Shown in pieces: positions 16,941-25,268 of a stretch of 64,000 nt of DNA (position 1 is its first letter; each line of letters starts with the position of its first letter). The notes under the pieces were generated by a model that was not told the DNA's origin, ran no database searches, and saw nothing but the letters and a program-made list of their open reading frames with translations. The DNA is from Leucobacter massiliensis (GTDB lineage: Bacteria > Actinomycetota > Actinomycetes > Actinomycetales > Microbacteriaceae): assembly GCF_002982315.1 (NCBI RefSeq), contig NZ_MWZD01000017.1, positions 806,001 through 870,000 of the forward strand, read 5' to 3'. The translations under genes and the position numbers were made by a program.

Positions 16941-18224
16941 ATGTCCACCCAGTCCGCATTCTTCAACGAGCCGCTCGAGGCCGTCGACCCCGAGATCGCC
17001 GAGGTGCTCAGGAACGAGCTCGGCCGACAGCGCGGCACCCTCGAGATGATCGCGAGCGAGAACTTCGTGCCGCGCGCCGTCCTCGAGGCGCAGGGCTCCG
17101 TCCTCACCAACAAGTACGCCGAGGGCTACCCGGGACGCCGGTACTACGGCGGCTGCGAGTTCGTCGACGTCGCCGAGGATCTGGCCCGCGAGCGCGCGAA
17201 GGCCCTGTTCGGAGCCCGCTACGCGAACGTGCAGCCCCACTCGGGCGCCTCGGCCAACGCGGCGGTGCTCTCCGCCATCGCGGAGCCCGGCGACACGATC
17301 CTCGGCCTGGAGCTGGCCCACGGCGGCCACCTCACGCACGGCATGCCGCTGAACTTCTCCGGCAAGCTCTACCGGGTCGCGTCCTACGGCGTCGATCCCG
17401 AGACCTTCCTCGTCGACATGGACGTGGTGCGCCAGCAGGCGCTCGAGCACCGCCCGAAGGTGATCATCGCGGGCTGGTCCGCCTACCCCCGCACCCTCGA
17501 CTTCGCTCGGTTCCGCGAGATCGCCGATGAGGTGGGCGCGACCCTGTGGGTCGACATGGCGCACTTCGCCGGCCTCGTCGCCGCCGGGCTCCACCCCAAT
17601 CCGGTCCCGCACGCGCACGTCGTCTCCTCGACCGTGCACAAGACCATCGGCGGGCCCCGCTCGGGCTTCATCCTCACCAACGACGCCGAGATCTCGAAGC
17701 GCATCAACTCGAACGTGTTCCCGGGACAGCAGGGCGGCCCGCTCATGCACGTGATCGCGGCGAAGGCGACCGCCTTCAAGCTCGCGGCGAGCGAGGAGTT
17801 CAAGGATCGCCAGATCCGCACGCTCTCGGGCGCCAAGCTGCTCGCCTCCTCGCTCACCACCGAGGCTTCGCGTGACGCGGGCGTCGACGTGCTCACGGGC
17901 GGCACCGACGTGCACCTGGTGCTCGCCGATCTGCGCAACTCGCAGCTCGACGGCAAGCAGGCCGAGGATGCGCTGCACGCGGTCGGCATCACCGTGAACC
18001 GCAACTCCGTCCCCTTCGATCCGCGGCCCCCGATGATCACCAGCGGCCTGCGGATCGGCACGCCGGCGCTGGCCACCCGCGGCTTCGGCGACGCCGAGTT
18101 CGCGGAGGTCGCCGAGATCATCGCGCTGACCCTGCAGCAGGCCGCCGATACGGAGGCGCTGCGCGCCCGCGTGAATGCGCTCGCCGAGGCCTTCCCGCTC
18201 TACCCGGGCCTCGAGGAGTGGTGA
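16941..18224 (+). CDS. glyA: Serine hydroxymethyltransferase
   Basis: The 427-residue PLP enzyme interconverts serine plus THF with glycine plus 5,10-methylene-THF. Visible features: [14 protein letters not shown] near the N-terminus, [15 protein letters not shown] substrate region, [18 protein letters not shown], and the PLP Lys234 in [14 protein letters not shown], followed by FPGQQGGPL. The ATG at 16941 is behind AGAGGAG; upstream in-frame codons fall inside the leader. It is headed by a ZTP riboswitch and followed after 7 bp by folD, forming a one-carbon operon. GAG strongly dominates over GAA in its codons. Confidence 0.96.
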   Translation: MSTQSAFFNEPLEAVDPEIAEVLRNELGRQRGTLEMIASENFVPRAVLEAQGSVLTNKYAEGYPGRRYYGGCEFVDVAEDLARERAKALFGARYANVQPHSGASANAAVLSAIAEPGDTILGLELAHGGHLTHGMPLNFSGKLYRVASYGVDPETFLVDMDVVRQQALEHRPKVIIAGWSAYPRTLDFARFREIADEVGATLWVDMAHFAGLVAAGLHPNPVPHAHVVSSTVHKTIGGPRSGFILTNDAEISKRINSNVFPGQQGGPLMHVIAAKATAFKLAASEEFKDRQIRTLSGAKLLASSLTTEASRDAGVDVLTGGTDVHLVLADLRNSQLDGKQAEDALHAVGITVNRNSVPFDPRPPMITSGLRIGTPALATRGFGDAEFAEVAEIIALTLQQAADTEALRARVNALAEAFPLYPGLEEW

Positions 18225-18231
18225 GCGGCGC

Positions 18232-19119
18232 ATGACGGCTCAACTGCTCGATGGGATTGCTGCTGCGGCGCAGATCAAGGGGGAGCTCGCCGTGCGGGTC
18301 GCCGCGCTGCGGGAACGGGGGATCGTGCCGGGCCTGGCGACCGTGCTCGTCGGGGACGATCCCGGCTCCCGCTGGTACGTCGCGGGCAAGCACCGCGACT
18401 GCGCCGAAGTGGGCATCGCGTCCATCCGGCGCGAACTGCCCGCGACCGTCACCCAGGACGCCCTCGACACGGTCATCGACGAACTCAACCAGGACCCCGC
18501 CTGCACCGGCTTCATCGTGCAGCTCCCCCTGCCCGCGCACATCGACACCGACCGTGTTCTCGAACGCATCGACCCCGCCAAAGACGCCGACGGCCTCCAC
18601 CCCACCAACCTCGGCCGCCTCGTCCTCAACGCCACCACCCCGATCCGCTCCCCCCTGCCCTGCACCCCCCGCGGCGTCATCGAGCTCGTGGAACGCAACG
18701 GCCTGTCCTGGGCCGGGAAACACGTCGTCGTCATCGGGCGCGGCGTGACCGTGGGACGCCCCATCGGGCCCCTCCTGACCCGCCGCGAACACAACGCGAC
18801 CGTCACCCTCACCCACACCGGCACCCAGGACCTCCCGGCCCTGCTGCGCGAAGCCGACGTGATCGTCGCCGCCGCCGGCAGTCCCGGCATCGTCCGCCCC
18901 GAGCACGTCCGCCCCGGCGCGATCGTCCTCGACGTGGGCGTGTCCCGTCACACCGACCCCGGCACCGGGAAGAGCCGCATCGCCGGCGACGTCGACCCCG
19001 CCGTCGCCCAGACCGCCGCCTGGCTCTCCCCGAACCCCGGCGGCGTCGGCCCCATGACCCGCGCCCTCCTCCTCCAGAACGTCGTCGAAATGGCCGAACG
19101 CACCACCCACCACCCCTAA
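18232..19119 (+). CDS. folD: Bifunctional methylene-THF dehydrogenase / methenyl-THF cyclohydrolase
   Basis: The 295-residue protein converts 5,10-methylene-THF to 10-formyl-THF using NADP. The catalytic Lys lies in [17 protein letters not shown], the conserved QLPLP and [11 protein letters not shown] follow, and the NADP loop is [13 protein letters not shown], with [10 protein letters not shown] near the end. It follows glyA by 7 bp under the same riboswitch. Codon use is unusual: GAA and AAA are frequent and third positions are overwhelmingly C, unlike glyA. This suggests replacement by transfer. The sequence immediately 3' is an adapter artefact, so the downstream neighbour is not reliably known. 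Confidence 0.94.
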   Translation: MTAQLLDGIAAAAQIKGELAVRVAALRERGIVPGLATVLVGDDPGSRWYVAGKHRDCAEVGIASIRRELPATVTQDALDTVIDELNQDPACTGFIVQLPLPAHIDTDRVLERIDPAKDADGLHPTNLGRLVLNATTPIRSPLPCTPRGVIELVERNGLSWAGKHVVVIGRGVTVGRPIGPLLTRREHNATVTLTHTGTQDLPALLREADVIVAAAGSPGIVRPEHVRPGAIVLDVGVSRHTDPGTGKSRIAGDVDPAVAQTAAWLSPNPGGVGPMTRALLLQNVVEMAERTTHHP

Positions 19120-19388
19120 CCCCTCCAGATCTATTGCATGCACTCACATTTTTTTTTTTTTTCCAAGAAAAGGCCGCCATACGAGACCACCCTCGGTCTC
19201 GTGGGCTCGGAGATGTGTAAAAGAGCCCCCCCCCCAACCCCCCGGCCCCCCGCCCGCACACGCGACAGCGAGCGGCGGTGCCGTGCGCGAGCCAAACCCC
19301 AAGGCATGGCGCACACCACCGCCACTCGCACACCACCACCACTCACCGCAGCCGAGAACCAACCGGACAGGAAGAAACAGGGGCAGGG
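19120..19388. other. Illumina adapter and low-quality junction sequence; no gene
   Basis: 14 T (19149-19162) lead into a degraded P7 primer (19164-19187, 18 of 24 bases match, including CATACGAGA). An 8-base index-like CACCCTCG (19188-19195) follows. Then comes a perfect GTCTCGTGGGCTCGG (19196-19210) and 16 of 19 bases of the Nextera transposon end (19211-19229). The following 150 bases are homopolymer-rich and non-coding. Read on the minus strand this is a read running through insert, adapter and into poly-A. It is not genomic, and the two flanks may not be neighbours. Confidence 0.95.
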
Positions 19389-22139
19389 TCAGAGAACGGT
19401 ACGGACCGTGGCCTGATCGCCGGCGAGCAGCCCCATGCGCGTCGCCTGCAGGATCGCCTCCTCCCGGCCCCGCGATCGGAGCTTGCGGTAGACGGCGTTC
19501 AGGTGCTTCTTCACCGTGGCCGCGGTGACGAACAGCGCTTCAGCCGTCGTGCCGATCGAGCGGTAGCGCGCGATGGCGCGAAGGGTCCGCAGCTCCATCT
19601 CCGTGAGCCGCTCATACCGGCGGCTGCGCGCAGGCTCGGGCACCGCGTCGACCTCCGAGGTGAGATCGCACACCCCGGCGTCGCGTGCGGCCGTGGCGAG
19701 GGCGTGCAGTTCGTCGTACGGCACGCCGCGCAGCGGGGTGCGCAGCGCGTGCTCGCGCAGCAGCGCCGCCGCCTCTCCGAGGGCCTCGAAGGCCTCGCGC
19801 TGCCGCCCGCATCCCCAGGCGGCGAGGGCCGTGATCAGCGTGCGATCCGCGCGCTGCCGCACCGTGAGCCCCGCACCCGCCTGCTGCGCCAGGAGCAGCG
19901 CCTGCAGATCGTCCAGCGCGAAGAGCGAGAGGCGAGCCCGCTCCAGGCGAGTGGCCGGCCGGTCCGGATCGATCATGCTGAGCAGCGATGCGGCGCCGGC
20001 CAGGTCCCCGAGCGCACTGCACAGCGAGGCACGGTAGAGCACCTTCCACTCCCGCCATGGCTCGGCCTCCCAGCCGAAGTCGCCGATCCGGCCGTGCGCG
20101 GCAGCGGGGGCGGGCTCGGCGGCGTCGTCCGCGTCCGCCACCGCTTCTGCCGCCGCGGGCCCCGGTTCCGGTGCGAGCTGAGCCGCGGCCCACTCCACGC
20201 CGCGCAGTGAGCGCACCGCCTCGGCCTCGATCATCAGCAGGAAGGGCGACGCCTCGATGCGGTCCCGCAGCGGCGTCAGCCGTTCGAGCGCAGCGCGGAG
20301 CATCTCGTCGTCTTCGTGCTCGATCGCGAGCGCCGCGCGGGCCACCTCCCCCACCACCCAGGTCGATGCCGGGCTGGTGACGCCGGCCTCCACGCCCAGC
20401 CTCGCGCACTCGTCGAGCAGCTCGGCGCAGCGGGCCATCCGCCCGTCGAGGGCGTCCGTGAACGCGAGACCGCCGAGCGCCGCGAGCCGCCAGCGGCGGC
20501 CCGACACCGCGTCGCCGACCGTGCGGGCGGGGTCGCGCACGAGCGGCTCGACCGCGCCGCGCTCGATGAGCGCCTCGGCGTGGCCGAGCATCCGGTTCCA
20601 GTTGCGGCGCGCGCGTTCGAGATCGCCGAGGCGCAGCGCCGTCATCGCGATCTCGCGGTAGTACACGAGCGCCGCGCCGAACTCGGGAACGGAGTTCGCG
20701 GCGGCGAATCGTCCGGCGGCACGCTCGTCGGGCGCCGGAGCGGGAGCGATCCTGGTCTCCAGTTCGCGAGCGTCGCGCGCCGCAGCGGCCGTGTCCCCGG
20801 CGGCACGTGCGAGCACCAGGCGCTGGGCGATGGTGGCGAGCCGCGTCTCCGGCGGAGGCTCAGCGCCCGCGGAGGCGAGGGCGCGCGCCTCGACCACCCG
20901 CTCGCTCACTCCGGCGCGCATGAGCTCGATGAGCCGCACGGTCGTGCTCGTCGGCGTGGCCGGATCGCCCGTTTCGAGCAGCAGCCGGGCCGAGGCGAAG
21001 GCGGGGTGCGCCGAGAACGCCCGCTCGGGCAGGCCGCGCAGGAATGCCAGGAGCGTCTCGCTCTCCTCGGTGAGGGTGATGAACCGGCGCGCGAGCACGC
21101 GCTCGGCGGCGGCGAGGTCGCCGGAGGCGCTGAACAGCTGGAATGCGGTCACGGGGGCCGCGTGCTCCAGCTCGCGGGCGCGGCCGTGCAGCAGGGCCGC
21201 ACGCTGCTCGGGGGTCAGGGAGCGCTCGGAGCGTCGCGCGAAGGCCGGCCGCACGGCCGGATTGCACACGAACTCGGTGCTGCCCGCGGTGCTGACCGGA
21301 AGCAGCACCCCGAGCTCGATGAGCTCGTGCAGCACCTCGCGCAATTCGGCGTCCCGCGCGCCCGTGAAATCCTCGAGTTGCGCGAAGGAGACGCCGTCGA
21401 GCACGGAGGCGGCGAAGAGGACGTGGCGCCCCGCATCGTTGACGATCTCGAGGTGGTTCAGCGCGAAGCGGCTGAGCTCGGTGCGGGGGTCGGGCGGATC
21501 CGCCTGCCTCTGCGGGGCGGTGTCCTCGTGCGCCGTAGCGGGGCCGAGCGCGGCGCGTGCGGCGAGCGGCCAGCCTCGGGCGTCGCGGATCGCCGCGTGC
21601 AGGCGGACGTCGTCGGCGCGGTGGTAGAGCGCCGCGAAGGCGGCGGCCTCCTCGGGGGTGAAGGCCAGTTCCTCCGCATCGAAGATGCGCACCGGGGTGC
21701 GGCTGGTGACCAGCGGGCCGTCGAGCACGCGCACGCGGCGAGCGAGCACCACCAGCGTGACGAGGGGATTGCTCGACGCGAGCTCGGCGATCAGCTGATC
21801 GTTCTCGGGCGACACCGCGTGATGGTAGTCGTCGAGCACGAGGGTGAGGGGCGCGGGCACGCGTGCGAGGATCTCGCGCACGGCGGCGAGGGGGAACTCG
21901 GGAGTCGTCGCCTGGGCGTCGAGCGTCAAGCTGAGCCGCTGAGCGACGTAACGCCAGAGCGAGTCGGCGCGGGCGGCGGAGCAGTCGATCCAGAGGGATC
22001 GGGAGGCGTCCTGCTCGATCCAGTTCCGCGCGGCGGTGGTCTTCCCGTACCCGGCGGGGGCGCGCAGCAGGAGCAGCCGGGAGCGGTCGCGGCTCTCCGA
22101 GAGCTGCTCCGAGAGTCGCGGACGGTCGAGGAGGCGCAT
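19389..22139 (-). CDS. Large ATP-binding LuxR-family regulator (MalT/LAL type)
   Basis: The 916-residue protein has an N-terminal STAND-like ATPase: Walker A APAGYGKTT at 27-35 and Walker B LVLDDYHH at about 100-107. A long, Ala/Leu/Glu-rich helical, TPR-like middle follows, and a C-terminal LuxR helix-turn-helix spans about 844-905 (LTEMELRTLRAIA, then AATVKKHLNAVYRKL). This is the MalT/LAL plan, in which an inducer and ATP trigger oligomerisation and DNA binding. No obvious target operon is adjacent; DedA is divergent 326 bp away. The 3' side adjoins the adapter artefact, but the stop codon and HTH are complete. Inducer unknown. Confidence 0.9.
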   Translation of the reverse strand: MRLLDRPRLSEQLSESRDRSRLLLLRAPAGYGKTTAARNWIEQDASRSLWIDCSAARADSLWRYVAQRLSLTLDAQATTPEFPLAAVREILARVPAPLTLVLDDYHHAVSPENDQLIAELASSNPLVTLVVLARRVRVLDGPLVTSRTPVRIFDAEELAFTPEEAAAFAALYHRADDVRLHAAIRDARGWPLAARAALGPATAHEDTAPQRQADPPDPRTELSRFALNHLEIVNDAGRHVLFAASVLDGVSFAQLEDFTGARDAELREVLHELIELGVLLPVSTAGSTEFVCNPAVRPAFARRSERSLTPEQRAALLHGRARELEHAAPVTAFQLFSASGDLAAAERVLARRFITLTEESETLLAFLRGLPERAFSAHPAFASARLLLETGDPATPTSTTVRLIELMRAGVSERVVEARALASAGAEPPPETRLATIAQRLVLARAAGDTAAAARDARELETRIAPAPAPDERAAGRFAAANSVPEFGAALVYYREIAMTALRLGDLERARRNWNRMLGHAEALIERGAVEPLVRDPARTVGDAVSGRRWRLAALGGLAFTDALDGRMARCAELLDECARLGVEAGVTSPASTWVVGEVARAALAIEHEDDEMLRAALERLTPLRDRIEASPFLLMIEAEAVRSLRGVEWAAAQLAPEPGPAAAEAVADADDAAEPAPAAAHGRIGDFGWEAEPWREWKVLYRASLCSALGDLAGAASLLSMIDPDRPATRLERARLSLFALDDLQALLLAQQAGAGLTVRQRADRTLITALAAWGCGRQREAFEALGEAAALLREHALRTPLRGVPYDELHALATAARDAGVCDLTSEVDAVPEPARSRRYERLTEMELRTLRAIARYRSIGTTAEALFVTAATVKKHLNAVYRKLRSRGREEAILQATRMGLLAGDQATVRTVL

Positions 22140-22465
22140 GCTCGGAACCTCAGCGCGCGGTGCCGCGCGTCGTGGCCTGCGCGCGGTGCTCGGGCGGGAT
22201 GCTGCGGTGCTGCATGGGTGGGTGTCTCACTCGGCCGGGGACTGGGTCGCGGGAGGCCGCGACGACCGCGTGTGTTCCCCCCGCCCCCATCCTACTGTTT
22301 CACCCCGGACTCCGTCCGAAGTTCTGGTGCCGGCCTGCAGAGCATCCGCATCGCGTCCGTCCGTGCGCAGCCCGCCCGCCTGGGGGCCTCTCAGAAGGTG
22401 CGTGCATACTGGTGGGGGCGGCGCCATCGTCGTCCGCGCCGCGACCACCGACGAAAGCCGAGCCC
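22140..22465. other. 326-bp divergent intergenic region between luxR and dedA genes
   Basis: No gene is supported here. A candidate extended -10 for the dedA gene, TGCATACT at about 22403-22410, lies some 56 bases before its GTG start; no matching -35 is clear. I see no strong inverted repeat. Confidence 0.5.
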
Positions 22466-23188
22466 GTGCCCTCGATCCTCGCCCTGCACGTCCCGCACGC
22501 CATGACCGAGCTCGCCGCGGTGCCGGCGCTGTTCGGCATCGAGTGGCTCGATCCCGAGACGCTGCTCAAGGCCGGAGGGTGGGCGGCCCTGATCCTCGCG
22601 TGCGCCTTCGTGTTCCTGGAGACGGGCGTGCTCGTGCTCTCGTTCCTCCCGGGGGACTCGCTGCTGTTCACGGTCGGGCTCTTCAGCGCGACGGGCATCA
22701 TCGACGTCCCGATCTGGATCACCTGCCTCCTGCTCTTCGTCTTCGCCTTCGCCGGGGACCAGATGGGATTCATGATCGGCCGCAAGCTCGGGCCGGCGAT
22801 CTTCAAGCGCGAGAGGAGCCGCTTCTTCAACCCCGAGAACGTGGAGCGCACCCACGCCTTCTTCGAGAAGCACGGCCCGAAGGCGATCATCATCGCCCGG
22901 TTCCTTCCCGTGTTCCGCGCCTTCGTCCCGGCGGCGGCCGGCGTCGGCCACATGAGCTACCGGCACTTCGTGACCTTCAACGCGATCGGTGCCCTGCTCT
23001 GGGGCGTGGGGATCACGCTCATCGGCTACTTCCTGGGGCAGATCCCCTTCGTGCGGGAGTACAGCGAGGTCTTCATCATCGTGCTGGTGCTGCTGCCGGG
23101 GATCCCGATCCTCATCGAGCTCTCCCGCGCCATCGGGGCGGCCCGCGCGCGTCGCCGCGCGGCCAGGACGGCCGAGACCGCCGAGTAG
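22466..23188 (+). CDS. DedA family membrane protein
   Basis: The 240-residue protein is a DedA/SNARE-associated (VTT) family member. Hallmarks: FLPGDSLLFTVG loop after the first membrane helix, GDQMGFMIGRKLG, HAFFEKHGPKAIIIARFLPVFRAFVPAAAGVGHMSYRHF (the conserved re-entrant and Arg-containing segment), and late hydrophobic helices. Family members act in lipid scrambling (undecaprenyl-phosphate or phosphatidylethanolamine recycling) and membrane-potential-linked stress tolerance. The start is GTG 22466; ATG 22502 is an alternative. It stands alone before the nucleoside-salvage genes. Confidence 0.9.
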   Translation: MPSILALHVPHAMTELAAVPALFGIEWLDPETLLKAGGWAALILACAFVFLETGVLVLSFLPGDSLLFTVGLFSATGIIDVPIWITCLLLFVFAFAGDQMGFMIGRKLGPAIFKRERSRFFNPENVERTHAFFEKHGPKAIIIARFLPVFRAFVPAAAGVGHMSYRHFVTFNAIGALLWGVGITLIGYFLGQIPFVREYSEVFIIVLVLLPGIPILIELSRAIGAARARRRAARTAETAE

Positions 23189-23356
23189 CCCCCGCGCCCG
23201 CTTCCCTCCCTCCCTCCCCCAAGGACACTGGCCCGCCGAGCGGGGAAACACGCAGGCTCACTCGCCCCGTCGAGCTGCATTCCTCCTCTCTCGGAGAGGT
23301 GACCGGGAGGGGAGCGGAGGCAGAGGCCGGGGCGGGGGACACGGCAGAATGGGAGC

Positions 23357-24322
23357 ATGGCCACGAAGATCCTGCTCGACTGCGACACCGGCGTCGACGA
23401 CGCGATGGCGATCATGTACGCCGCGCTGCACCCCGAGATCGAGCTGCTCGGCGTCGGAACCGTGTGGGGCAACGTGGAGGTGCCGCTCGCCACCCGCAAC
23501 ACGCTGCGAGTGCTCGGCCTCGTCGGCGGCGACACGATCCCCGTCGCGCCGGGCGCCGCCGGGCCGCTCGCGGGCGGCCCCGCGAGCTTCGCGCACCACG
23601 TGCACGGCGACGACGGCCAGGGCAACATCCACGACGGGGTCGCGGTCCGCAGCCCCGCAGGTATCTCCGCCGCCCAGCAGATCGTCGAGCTGGCGCGCAA
23701 GCACCCCGGCCAGCTGTGGCTCGTCCCCGTCGGCCCGCTCACCAATGTCGCCGCGGCGCTCGCCCTCGATCCCGAGCTGCCGCGCCTGGTGGCGGGAGTC
23801 TCGCTCATGGGCGGGGCCGCCGGCTGTCCCGGGAACGTGACCCCGGTCGCCGAGGCGAACATCCACAAGGATCCGGATGCCGCGGCCGCCGTGTTCCGGG
23901 CTCCGTGGCGCATCGTCATGGCCGGACTCGACGTGACGACCACGGTGCTGCTCACGGCGGCCCACCGGGAGCGCCTCGCGGCGGGAGGGGAGGCCGGCCG
24001 CTATCTCGCGCGCATCCTGCAGCACTATGGGGAGTACTACCGCGACGAGGTATTCGGCGAATGGGCGTGCTGCATGCACGACACCCTCGCCGTCGCCGCC
24101 GCCGCGGGAACGCTCGCGGTGCGGCTCGCGCCCGTCGTGCACGTCGAGGTCGACACCTCGGACGGGCCCGCCAGGGGGCAGACCATCGCGGATCTGCGCG
24201 GTGCGCACCGGGGCTATCCGGAGCAGCCGGGCGCGCACACGACCGTGCTGCTCGAGGTGGACCCGCGGCTCGCCGAGGAGGCCGTCGAGCTGATCGCCGC
24301 GCACCGCGGGAGCGCGCGATGA
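23357..24322 (+). CDS. Nucleoside hydrolase (inosine-uridine preferring type)
   Basis: The 321-residue enzyme starts with KILLDCDTGVDDAMAI, the calcium-binding DxDxxxDD signature of N-ribohydrolases at residues 8-15. It continues with GNVEVPLATRNTLRVL, VPVGPLTNVAAAL, SLMGGAAG and NIHKDPDAAAAVF, all standard blocks. It hydrolyses nucleosides to free base and ribose. The next gene, overlapping by four bases, is ribokinase, which would phosphorylate the released ribose. Purine or pyrimidine preference cannot be read from sequence. Cytoplasmic; nucleoside uptake gene not seen nearby. Confidence 0.92.
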   Translation: MATKILLDCDTGVDDAMAIMYAALHPEIELLGVGTVWGNVEVPLATRNTLRVLGLVGGDTIPVAPGAAGPLAGGPASFAHHVHGDDGQGNIHDGVAVRSPAGISAAQQIVELARKHPGQLWLVPVGPLTNVAAALALDPELPRLVAGVSLMGGAAGCPGNVTPVAEANIHKDPDAAAAVFRAPWRIVMAGLDVTTTVLLTAAHRERLAAGGEAGRYLARILQHYGEYYRDEVFGEWACCMHDTLAVAAAAGTLAVRLAPVVHVEVDTSDGPARGQTIADLRGAHRGYPEQPGAHTTVLLEVDPRLAEEAVELIAAHRGSAR

Positions 24323-25248
24323 GCGGCGCCGTGCTCGTCGTCGGCAGCGCGAACGCCGATCTCGTGGCGGAGGTCCCGCGCCGTCCGGGTGCGGGCGAGA
24401 CGCTGCTGGGAGGCGACCTCCGGCTGCTGCCCGGCGGCAAGGGCGCGAACCAGGCGGTTGCCGCAGCGCGCTGCGGCGCCGCCACCGTCATGCTGGGGTG
24501 CGTGGGCCGGGACGCCAATGGCGCCTTCCTGCGGGAGCGGCTGATTGCGGCTGGCGTGGAGGTGAGCGGACTGGCCGAGGTCGACCGGCCGACGGGAGCC
24601 GCGCTGATCCTCGTGACGCCCGACGGCGAGAACTCCATCGTCGTCGCTCCCGGTGCGAATGCCGAGGCCGGTCCCGAGCTCCTCGAGCGCGGGGCTGCGG
24701 CCCTCGCCGATGCGCGGATCCTCGTGCTGAGCCTCGAGATTCCCGCCGAGACGGCCTTCGCGTTCGCCGCTGCGGCTGCGCGGTCAGGCACCCGGACGGT
24801 GTTCAACGCCGCACCGGCGCGGAGCATCCCGGCGGAGGTGCTGCGCAGCTGCGATCCGCTCATCGTCAACGAGCACGAGGCGTGCGCCGCGCTCGGTGAG
24901 CCTGAGACGGAGGTCACCGATTTCGAAGCGCTCGCGCGGCGCCTGCTCGCGGCGGGCGCCCGCTCCGTCGTCATCACGCTCGGCGCGGAAGGGGCCGTGG
25001 TTGCCGAGGGGACCGGCGGCGGCGATCCCGTCGTGGCGCGGATCGCCGCCCACCGCGTGCGCGCGGTGGACACGACGGGCGCGGGCGACGCCTTCGTGGG
25101 GGCCGTGGCGTGCGAGCTCGCGCGCGGCGCGGAGCTCGACGAGGCGGTGCGCTTCGCCACGGCCGTCTCCGCGATGGTGGTGCAGCGGCTCGGAGCGCAG
25201 TCCTCCGTTCCCGAACGGGCCGAGACGGAGGCCTATCTCGCGCGCTGA
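24319..25248 (+). CDS. rbsK: Ribokinase
   Basis: The 309-residue PfkB-family kinase shows VLVVGSANADLV at the N-terminus, LLPGGKGANQAVAAAR (sugar-binding GGKGANQA), and the C-terminal anion-hole and catalytic motif DTTGAGDAFVGA with the general-base Asp. Length and motifs match RbsK rather than fructokinase. The ATG at 24319 overlaps the stop of the nucleoside hydrolase gene, indicating translational coupling. Together they convert nucleosides to base plus ribose-5-phosphate for the pentose pathway. It converges on the GDPD gene with a 20-bp gap. Confidence 0.9.
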   Translation: MSGAVLVVGSANADLVAEVPRRPGAGETLLGGDLRLLPGGKGANQAVAAARCGAATVMLGCVGRDANGAFLRERLIAAGVEVSGLAEVDRPTGAALILVTPDGENSIVVAPGANAEAGPELLERGAAALADARILVLSLEIPAETAFAFAAAAARSGTRTVFNAAPARSIPAEVLRSCDPLIVNEHEACAALGEPETEVTDFEALARRLLAAGARSVVITLGAEGAVVAEGTGGGDPVVARIAAHRVRAVDTTGAGDAFVGAVACELARGAELDEAVRFATAVSAMVVQRLGAQSSVPERAETEAYLAR

Positions 25249-25268
25249 GCCGCCCGTGCCGCCGCGTC

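Noticed and set aside
19138-19416. Small reading frames across the folD-luxR gap
   Set aside because: They translate poly-T and adapter bases, so they are not genes.
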